From VBAT01 sp036520835 (lineage in GTDB: Bacteria; Bacteroidota; Bacteroidia; Chitinophagales; Chitinophagaceae), in the NCBI GenBank assembly GCA_036520835.1, contig DATDIX010000394.1:1-20323 (forward strand): 20,323 nucleotides of DNA. The letters are read 5' to 3'. Each line of letters begins with the position of its first letter. The stretch's first letter is position 1. Both the position numbers and the translations under genes were made by a program. Of the stretch, positions 14,609 through 20,323 are shown piece after piece. The notes beneath the pieces were generated by a model. It saw only the letters and a list, made by a program, of their open reading frames with translations, was not told where the DNA came from and searched no databases.

Positions 14609-16027
14609 ATGGAAAGAAATTACAATAATAGGGAGTTTGAGCAGTTTGTAAAAAGAAATGCTGACCAATACCGGATGATACCGTCGGAGAAGGTATGGAA
14701 AGGAATAAATAATTCATTACATACACGCAGAAGATGGTACAGCATTGGCCTTGCCTCACTTTTATTGCTGACGGCTGTTTCTGTAACGTGGGTGATGCGC
14801 AGCTATCCAGATTCAAAACAACAAACACAGCAAAATCCTGCTAAGGCTTTAGTTGCAACTGCTCCGGAACAACCAGTCAATCCCGGGCAGCCTGTTCCTG
14901 CTGCTTCCTCTTCAAATGACATCCTTAAAATTTTATCCCTTAATAAATTCGACAAATCAACTAGTACTTCTGCACCCGCCGAAGCTGTTCCTGAGCAGAA
15001 CATAGCTAACAATTTCCCGGAAAATAGTACAGGATCTCTACCAATAGAGGTGAACACTAATTATGATTTAGCCGAAATAACAACAAAGTCATCTTCAATC
15101 GCCGTCGTTAAGAAACAGGTTGATACAGAAACTGCGGTTGCTAATAACCCCGTTGAGCCTTCCATTCCTGTAACTGCAAATGAAAATAACCTGGTGAGTA
15201 AGATTTCTTTCAGCCCCGAAACCAACAGATCAAAGCAGAACACAATTTATTCCCCGCTCACCATTGAAAGCGTGGTCAATTCATATAAGCCGCAGAAATC
15301 ACGTAAAAAACTCTCCTGGCAGGTATATGTTACTCCGACCGTCAGCTATCGTACACTAAAGGCAAATAAGGAATACCGGAATTCAGGGCCGTTTGCAGAT
15401 CCCATCAGCTATCCTTTCACTACTTTGACAGATGTAAATAAAGCAGTAACACACAAGCCCGACATGGGGTTAGAGCTTGGATTTTCTACCCGGTATCCCC
15501 TTTCTAAAAACCTGAAACTACGGGGAGGTTTACAATTCAACATTAACCGGTATGACATAAAAGCATTCTCTTCAACCGGTGAACAGGCTACTATTAGTTT
15601 AAGCGGCGATAACAACTTTGTAACAGCCTGGACTTATTACCGTAATTACAATGGTTATAAAACTGACTGGTTAAAGAATTTTTATCTTTCTGTTTCTGTA
15701 CCGCTTGGCTTAGAATATATGTTATTGGGAAATAGCAAAACCAGTTTAGGAATTGCGGGTACCCTTCAGCCTACTTATGTGCTGAAACAAAAAGCCTACC
15801 TCATTTCAACTGATTATAAGAATTACGCAAATGTACCCTGGCTTATTCGTGACATGAACCTTAATACCAGTTTCGAAACATTCATTAGTTTCACTTCCCG
15901 GAACAAAACAAAATGGCAGGTGGGCCCGCAGGTTCGTTACCAGGTGCTTTCCAGTTTCCATACTAATTACCCGGTTCGGGAAAACCTGTTTGATTTTGGA
16001 TTGAAGATCGGGGTAACGCTTAACTAA
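14609..16027 (+). CDS. Probable dual membrane-spanning anti-sigma factor (TM plus outer-membrane barrel)
   Basis: A 472-aa protein in four parts. Residues 1-40 are a charged cytoplasmic segment (FEQFVKRNADQYRMIPSEKVW) like the sigma-binding N-termini of Bacteroidota anti-sigma factors. Residues 43-63 form one TM helix (WYSIGLASLLLLTAVSVTWV) preceded by RRR, giving an N-in topology. Residues 64-235 are a Pro/Ser/Thr/Asn-rich, low-complexity periplasmic linker. Residues 236-472 consist of alternating beta-strands (WQVYVTPTVSYRTL, MGLELGFSTRYPL, FYLSVSVPLGLEYML, WQVGPQVRYQVLSS, FDFGLKIGVTLN), resembling outer-membrane beta-barrel domains. No cleavable signal peptide is seen. It is encoded 32 bp after the ECF sigma gene. 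This architecture matches the dual membrane-spanning anti-sigma factors described in Bacteroides thetaiotaomicron. A misannotated plain outer-membrane protein is the alternative. Confidence 0.7.
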   Translation: MERNYNNREFEQFVKRNADQYRMIPSEKVWKGINNSLHTRRRWYSIGLASLLLLTAVSVTWVMRSYPDSKQQTQQNPAKALVATAPEQPVNPGQPVPAASSSNDILKILSLNKFDKSTSTSAPAEAVPEQNIANNFPENSTGSLPIEVNTNYDLAEITTKSSSIAVVKKQVDTETAVANNPVEPSIPVTANENNLVSKISFSPETNRSKQNTIYSPLTIESVVNSYKPQKSRKKLSWQVYVTPTVSYRTLKANKEYRNSGPFADPISYPFTTLTDVNKAVTHKPDMGLELGFSTRYPLSKNLKLRGGLQFNINRYDIKAFSSTGEQATISLSGDNNFVTAWTYYRNYNGYKTDWLKNFYLSVSVPLGLEYMLLGNSKTSLGIAGTLQPTYVLKQKAYLISTDYKNYANVPWLIRDMNLNTSFETFISFTSRNKTKWQVGPQVRYQVLSSFHTNYPVRENLFDFGLKIGVTLN

Positions 16028-16052
16028 TAATTTATTTAAATCCTTCAGCATA

Positions 16053-16086
16053 AATATCCCGCTTCATTTAAATGAAGCGGGATATT
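16053..16086. terminator. 34-bp perfect palindrome after the anti-sigma gene
   Basis: AATATCCCGCTTCATTT (16053-16069) and its exact complement (16070-16086) form a 34-bp palindrome with no spacer; as RNA it folds into a ~14-bp stem with a TTTAAA loop. It begins 26 bp after the stop at 16027 and is followed by CATTTTAA, so it fits a transcription terminator of the sigma/anti-sigma unit. Its symmetry would allow action in both directions. Confidence 0.8.
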
Positions 16087-16119
16087 CATTTTAACTCCGG
16101 TTATGCTAATTTTGATCAC

Positions 16120-16698
16120 ATGAAAAAACAAAATTTACCGCCAATCATTGCTTGTTTCCTGTTGTTGTTTTCCGGTTGTAAAGCTAAAGAAGCAGAAAAG
16201 GACTTTTTTATTCCTGCTGTATCTATTATTAATGGGCAGGTAAATCATATTGACACGTCTTTATATTATATTATCAAAGTGACCCTAAAGGATACAGTTT
16301 GGGGTGATACAGAATACATACGGCGTGAAGATGTCCGGCTCCTTGCCAGGGACTTCCTGGAATTACCCGAGCTATCCAAAAAAAACTATGTTGAAGAAAA
16401 TATTCCTGGCCCCTCTGACTATCTTTCAACAATTTTATACAAGCCTGTTAACCCTGACAAAGCAGACATACAGCAGCTGCAACTAATTATCGATCCCAGG
16501 CTGGCAGAAACAGGACAAAACGTGGTGAAAAGTATTTATATCGACAGGAGTTTCTCCAACCGGGACAGTTCTGTACAAAAAAAATTGCTCTGGAGGATGG
16601 ATCATAGTTTCCAGGTAACAACTACCCTTCAGAAAAAAGATCAGCCTGAAACCCAATCAACTTATAAAGTGATCTGGAACGAGGATGACAACGAATGA
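16120..16698 (+). CDS. Putative lipoprotein, function unknown, overlapping uvrC
   Basis: A 192-aa protein from the ATG at 16120. The frame is open from 16072, but that ATG lies inside the terminator palindrome, while MKKQNLPPIIACFLLLFSGC gives a clean lipoprotein signal with lipobox LFSGC (Cys20). The mature part (FFIPAVSIINGQVNHIDTSL, IIKVTLKDTVWGDTEYIRRE) looks beta-rich and shows no recognised catalytic motif. Later segments (IIDPRLAETGQNVVKSIYID, KLLWRMDHSFQVTTTLQ) suggest a small globular sandwich domain. Its stop overlaps the uvrC start as ATGA, so the two are translated from one message. Confidence 0.75.
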   Translation: MKKQNLPPIIACFLLLFSGCKAKEAEKDFFIPAVSIINGQVNHIDTSLYYIIKVTLKDTVWGDTEYIRREDVRLLARDFLELPELSKKNYVEENIPGPSDYLSTILYKPVNPDKADIQQLQLIIDPRLAETGQNVVKSIYIDRSFSNRDSSVQKKLLWRMDHSFQVTTTLQKKDQPETQSTYKVIWNEDDNE

Positions 16699-18500
16699 CC
16701 AGCACCCAGTTTCAACATATTGCTTCTTCCATTCCGCAACAGCCGGGGATCTATAAGTATTTCAATACGGAGAACGAGCTGATCTATGTGGGGAAAGCAA
16801 AAAATATCCGCAAACGTGTCAGTTCTTATTTCAGCAAAACATTCACATCCTACAAAACACATGAACTCGTTAAGCGCATTGCCCGTATAGAATTCACGAT
16901 CGTCAATTCAGAGCAGGACGCTTTTCTACTGGAGAATTCATTGATCAAGCAGTATCAGCCGATATTCAATATCAACCTGAAGGATGACAAATCTTACCCG
17001 TACATTGTTATAAAAAAAGAACCCTTCCCAAGGGCTTTTCTCACCCGGAGAAAAATAAATGACGGTTCAGAATATCTCGGCCCCTATACTTCAGTAAAAA
17101 AAGTACGGGAGCTCCTGGATTTTATCAAACAAGCTATCCAGCTACGTACCTGCTCTTTAGATCTCACACAAAAAAATATTGCAAAAAAGAAATTCAGGGT
17201 CTGTTTAGAATATCATCTTGGCAATTGCAAAGGCCCCTGTGAAGGGCTTCAAAGTACCGAAGACTATAATGAGAACCTCACATTACTGAAAAACCTGTTG
17301 CGGGGAAACCTTTCACCGCTCATTCGCCATTATAAAGAAGAGATGAAAGAATATGCCGGTAACCTTTCTTTCGAAAAAGCAGAGATCACCCGCAAAAAAA
17401 TAGAATACCTGGAAAATTACCAGGCAAAATCAATCGTGGCCAACATAAGGGCCGGGGATATGGACGTTTTTTCAATGATCAGGGATAAAGACATTGCCTT
17501 TGTCAATTACCTCATGGTAAGAAATGGGACCATTGTACAAACGCATACAAATAAAGCAGAAACTCACCTGGATGAGACAGCAGAAGAAATACTCAGTTTT
17601 TCGGTAGCCCGGTTAAGAACAATATTCAATAGTGATGCTGCAGAGATCGTTGTTCCTTTTTCGATAGAATTCCCACAAGCGGGTGTGACAATTACCATAC
17701 CCAAAGGTGGTGATAAAAAAAAGTTGCTGGAACTTTCAGAAAAAAATGCCGGCTATTTTATTGAGGAGATCAAAAACAAAGAAAGACTCAAACTGACAAA
17801 GAATGTGGACCATATAAAGGTTCTTGAGCAGTTGCAAAAAAATCTCCAGTTGCCGGAACTGCCTGTACATATAGAGTGTTTTGATAATTCTAATTTCCAG
17901 GGAAATTACCCGGTATCTGCTTTGGTCTGTTTTAGAAATGGAGAGCCCGCTAAAAAGGATTACCGGCGCTTTAATGTAAAAACTGTTGAAGGCATCAACG
18001 ATTTTGCCACTATGAAGGAAGTTGTTTACAGGCGCTATAAAAGGCTGTTGGAAGAACAACAATCTTTCCCCCAACTCATCATAATAGACGGCGGGAAGGG
18101 GCAATTAAACGCTGCTGTTGAAGCTATGCAGGACCTCAATTTAGTGGGGCGGTCTACGCTGGTCGGGCTTGCCAAAAATGAAGAAGAAATCTTCTTTGCA
18201 GGAGATAAAGACTCCCTGAAACTGCCCTATAACGGCGAAAGTTTGAAGTTAATCCGCCGGATAAGGAACGAGGTACACCGGTTCGGGATCACTTTTCACA
18301 GGGACAAACGCAGCAAGGGAACATTTAAGAATGAACTGGAAGATATTCCGGGGATTGGGAAGAACACAGCTGACCTGTTGTTAAAAGAGTTCAGATCGGT
18401 TAATTCGGTAAGGAGTAAAACGGAAGAAGAAATAGCCTCAGTAACAGGGAAGTCAAAGGCAAGGATCGTCTATAATTACTTTCACCCGGAGCAGGTCTAA
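16695..18500 (+). CDS. uvrC: Excinuclease ABC subunit C
   Basis: A 601-aa nuclease of nucleotide excision repair, cutting on both sides of the lesion after UvrAB damage recognition. N-terminal GIY-YIG domain: GIY (18-20), YVG (31-33), Arg40 and Glu80. A four-Cys cluster at 153, 170, 178 and 182 (RTC, RVC, GNCKGPC) fits the iron-sulfur site known in UvrC. The UVR domain lies at about 213-245. The RNase H-like nuclease has Asp397 (CFDNSNFQG), Asp465 (IIDGGKGQ) and His528. A helix-hairpin-helix region is at 548-590 (LEDIPGIGKNTADLL, VTGKSKA). Length is normal. The start overlaps the preceding lipoprotein stop by four bases. Confidence 0.96.
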   Translation: MTSTQFQHIASSIPQQPGIYKYFNTENELIYVGKAKNIRKRVSSYFSKTFTSYKTHELVKRIARIEFTIVNSEQDAFLLENSLIKQYQPIFNINLKDDKSYPYIVIKKEPFPRAFLTRRKINDGSEYLGPYTSVKKVRELLDFIKQAIQLRTCSLDLTQKNIAKKKFRVCLEYHLGNCKGPCEGLQSTEDYNENLTLLKNLLRGNLSPLIRHYKEEMKEYAGNLSFEKAEITRKKIEYLENYQAKSIVANIRAGDMDVFSMIRDKDIAFVNYLMVRNGTIVQTHTNKAETHLDETAEEILSFSVARLRTIFNSDAAEIVVPFSIEFPQAGVTITIPKGGDKKKLLELSEKNAGYFIEEIKNKERLKLTKNVDHIKVLEQLQKNLQLPELPVHIECFDNSNFQGNYPVSALVCFRNGEPAKKDYRRFNVKTVEGINDFATMKEVVYRRYKRLLEEQQSFPQLIIIDGGKGQLNAAVEAMQDLNLVGRSTLVGLAKNEEEIFFAGDKDSLKLPYNGESLKLIRRIRNEVHRFGITFHRDKRSKGTFKNELEDIPGIGKNTADLLLKEFRSVNSVRSKTEEEIASVTGKSKARIVYNYFHPEQV

Positions 18501-18537
18501 GAATAGTAAAAGTACCAGGGGCAGAGACAAAAAAAAT

Positions 18538-18567
18538 GGGGCCAGGATAGAAATCCAGCCCCGTTTT
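18538..18567 (+). terminator. Intrinsic terminator of uvrC
   Basis: The stem GGGGC (18538-18542) pairs with GCCCC (18558-18562), with an inner GGAT/ATCC pair and an AGAA loop, followed by GTTTTT. It lies 38 bp after the uvrC stop, in the right orientation for a rho-independent terminator. Confidence 0.8.
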
Positions 18568-18688
18568 TAAAATCCAATATCCTATGAAAAACCGAGACGA
18601 AAATACAACAATTATCCAATTTTCCTATAGGAGCTTTACGTTTTTTGAAAGTTTTTTTAAGCCATTTATAACGAAAGTTTTACATAAA

Positions 18689-18717
18689 AAAAATGCCCTT
18701 TTTTCAAGGGCATTTTT
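18689..18717. terminator. Bidirectional terminator between uvrC and gldN
   Basis: A perfect 12-bp inverted repeat, AAAAATGCCCTT (18689-18700) and AAGGGCATTTTT (18706-18717), has a 5-nt loop, with T-runs on both strands. It is 30 bp past the gldN stop on the minus strand, and is the likely end of the gldK-L-M-N type transcript and a backup terminator for uvrC. Confidence 0.85.
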
Positions 18718-18746
18718 CTAAGCTTTTTATGAAGTTTAAACAACGA

Positions 18747-19772
18747 TCAGTATGACCAGAGATCCTGCTCGTAATTGAATATTTTGTCCTTAATGTTATC
18801 CCCTTCTAATAAAGCCAGTATCGGGTCTTTAATGTAGTTCCTGATGTTCCTGTTGGATGCATTATCTAAGGTTGATTTGACAATATAACTGCTGAACATA
18901 CGGCTTTCAAATAATTCCTCCCATGTCATCCGGCTTTGACCCATATTCTTGGGGTTATATACTTCATACTTTGTAAGGATCGGGCGAAGATCGGGGTAAT
19001 AAACCCAGAACATGGTTGAAGTACCTCTTTCCTTAGTCGTATTAGGTATATATTCGGTTTTTAACGCTGCGATACCCAAAATACGGCAGAACATCCTGCT
19101 GGATTCGCGGTCAAAAACCCACTCTTCCTTCAATCTAAGTTTGTTAACACTTTTTGGATCAAAACTGGCCCGGACCACTTTGTAACCAGTGATCTTGGTC
19201 ATATCCTTAAGATCATAAACCGGAGTAGTATCAGCTTTACCCATTGTTTGCTGCTGGATATCTGAAATAGGCAGGGGAATCGAAAACCTGTCATCCTGGA
19301 AAGCAGTAACCTCACCGCTGTTTACAGCTTTCAGCATCATATCTATAAACATCTGGCTTCCATTATCACTTTGAGCTTCATAGCGGAAAGGCTGGTTCAT
19401 CTTTTCTCTCAGGTCAAGCTCTCTCCATACTTTTTCGGCAAACAAGGCATCATCAGCTCTCAGGTGCTCATATACTAAAGGCGTACGTGCACTTACGCTG
19501 CTCTTATCATACGCATTATCATTACGAAGAGATTTGCGCACCATGGTATCTGCTATCCCGGAAGAGTCGATCGTGATGGGAAGACCACCATACGGATCAT
19601 AGCCGGGCTGCTGATTATTATTGGTCTGCTGCTGCGGGGTCGTCGTTGTTGGATTAGTCGTAGCAGGTCTTCTGTTTGACCTGCGCTGTGCACCTGCTTC
19701 ATTTACCAGCAAGGCAGCTACCAGCAAACAAACTCCCGATTTAAACAAAATGTTTTTCATTTTTATATACAT
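18747..19772 (-). CDS. gldN: Gliding motility / type IX secretion protein GldN
   Basis: A 341-aa periplasmic component of the type IX secretion system (PorN in Porphyromonas). A signal peptide covers about 1-29 (hydrophobic core VCLLVAALLV, ending EAGAQ), followed by a Arg/Thr/Gln-rich stretch (TTTTPQQQTNNNQQ). The family core starts near VYEHLRADDALFAEKVWREL and DLREKMNQPFRY, continuing to the C-terminus IFNYEQDLWSY. GldN works with GldK in rings near the outer membrane and with the GldLM motor. The first ATG (19770-19772) overlaps the gldM stop as TAATG; a second ATG at 19758-19760 (MKNILFK) is an equally plausible start. The gene ends the operon, before a strong terminator. Confidence 0.93.
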   Translation of the reverse strand: MYIKMKNILFKSGVCLLVAALLVNEAGAQRRSNRRPATTNPTTTTPQQQTNNNQQPGYDPYGGLPITIDSSGIADTMVRKSLRNDNAYDKSSVSARTPLVYEHLRADDALFAEKVWRELDLREKMNQPFRYEAQSDNGSQMFIDMMLKAVNSGEVTAFQDDRFSIPLPISDIQQQTMGKADTTPVYDLKDMTKITGYKVVRASFDPKSVNKLRLKEEWVFDRESSRMFCRILGIAALKTEYIPNTTKERGTSTMFWVYYPDLRPILTKYEVYNPKNMGQSRMTWEELFESRMFSSYIVKSTLDNASNRNIRNYIKDPILALLEGDNIKDKIFNYEQDLWSY

Positions 19773-20323
19773 TATCTGATGTAATAGAAAATAGAAGGTA
19801 CAGATACTATACGACCATCCGGACCTTTTACACGAATGCTCTCAATAGTTACCATGCGACCTGCCTTAACATGCTGATCAATGGCTCTTTTTACTGCATC
19901 GCGGAAAAGAGCACCGGTAACAGGAATTGAAACGATATCATCATCTGTATCACAGGTAAAATTAAAACTCACCACATCGTAATCAAGCTGGAAAGGGAAG
20001 TTCTTGATACCTGCAGCTACACCTGGCTGAGCTTTGAAAGCTCCGGCCGGCACTTCAGTACCGCTGGGCTGACCACCGATATAGGCTTGGGCATCGGGTA
20101 TAGTACGAACCCTGAACTGAGAAGTTCCAGCAAGTTTTCCGTCTACAGTAACCGTTATTATCGTATTATCATCCACTTTATTAACACGGGCATTATATTT
20201 ACCAGGGCCTGTTTTTGTTAATGTACCATTATTGATACTTACCTGGATCTTATCATCACCTCCGCCGCTTGCAGCAACAGAAACAGGATTGTCTACTCCT
20301 ATATAAAGAACATTCATTTTATC
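19772..20323 (-). CDS. gldM: Gliding motility / type IX secretion protein GldM, C-terminal part
   Basis: The 3' end of a larger gene: the frame runs through the window edge, giving 183 residues from DKMNVLYIGVDNPVSVAASG to SIFYYIR. The Met near the edge is internal. These residues correspond to the last periplasmic beta domains of GldM, with the conserved NVLYIGVDNPV start of a domain, TIPDAQAYIGGQPSG, and VSFNFTCDTDDD. Full-length GldM has an N-terminal TM helix that pairs with GldL to form the proton-driven motor for gliding and type IX secretion; that part lies outside the window. The stop codon overlaps the gldN start by one base. Confidence 0.92.
   Translation of the reverse strand, partial: DKMNVLYIGVDNPVSVAASGGGDDKIQVSINNGTLTKTGPGKYNARVNKVDDNTIITVTVDGKLAGTSQFRVRTIPDAQAYIGGQPSGTEVPAGAFKAQPGVAAGIKNFPFQLDYDVVSFNFTCDTDDDIVSIPVTGALFRDAVKRAIDQHVKAGRMVTIESIRVKGPDGRIVSVPSIFYYIR

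Noticed and set aside
16072..16119. Upstream start for the lipoprotein before uvrC
   Set aside because: That ATG lies within the terminator palindrome and would bury the lipoprotein signal peptide behind 16 residues.
1..20323. CRISPR arrays, toxin-antitoxin or phage-defence modules
   Set aside because: No regularly spaced repeats, no short paired ORFs of toxin-antitoxin type and no nuclease/helicase defence genes were seen; the genes are housekeeping or envelope-related.

Overview
The window looks like a chromosomal segment of a gliding or type IX secretion-competent Bacteroidota, most likely in or near Chitinophagaceae. The reasons are gldB, gldN and the 3' part of gldM; a MoxR/DUF58/BatD-like aerotolerance-type gene set; DUF4783 next to nadC; an ECF sigma factor followed by a TM-plus-beta-barrel protein; TAnnTTTG-type promoter hexamers; and moderate-to-low G+C. 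Genus assignment is inference. No phage, IS element, CRISPR array, tRNA or rRNA was seen, and composition looks uniform.

Layout. Positions 1-2915 (minus strand) hold moxR, a DUF58 gene, a BatD/DUF4381-like membrane protein and the first 11 codons of what is probably a BatA-type protein, read in that order. A 217-259 bp intergenic region with several small inverted repeats separates them from a small plus-strand lipoprotein (3175-3633). Next come nadE (minus) and a divergent gldB followed by a fatty-acid desaturase (plus). apaG (minus) and icd (plus) follow, divergent from each other. A minus-strand block holds DUF4783, nadC, a SUI1/YciH-family gene and a 59-aa two-TM protein (9746-9925) that overlaps the SUI1 stop by one base. 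Plus-strand gpmI, a haem-binding-domain protein, an ECF sigma factor and its probable membrane partner follow, ending at a 34-bp perfect palindrome that acts as a terminator. A lipoprotein gene overlaps uvrC by ATGA. Terminators separate uvrC from the convergent gldM-gldN end of the type IX secretion operon.

Two observations stand out. First, three copies of one short palindromic repeat family (about 31-37 bp) are embedded in or against genes. One is in frame inside nadE, one supplies the last two sense codons and stop of nadC, and one fills the whole spacer between the BatD-like gene and the next gene, overlapping the stop of the first and giving the second an unusually strong Shine-Dalgarno-like sequence. 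Second, the gene after the ECF sigma factor encodes a short cytoplasmic segment, one inner-membrane helix, a ~170-residue low-complexity linker and a C-terminal outer-membrane-barrel-like region. This is the architecture reported for dual membrane-spanning anti-sigma factors of Bacteroides, so the pair may carry a signal directly from the outer membrane to a sigma factor. A nested inverted repeat lies upstream of the sigma gene.

Functionally the window mixes housekeeping genes (NAD synthesis by nadC and nadE, glycolysis by gpmI, TCA cycle by icd, DNA repair by uvrC) with envelope genes (gld, Bat, lipoproteins, sigma/anti-sigma). All identifications come from motif and family recognition by eye; no database search was run.
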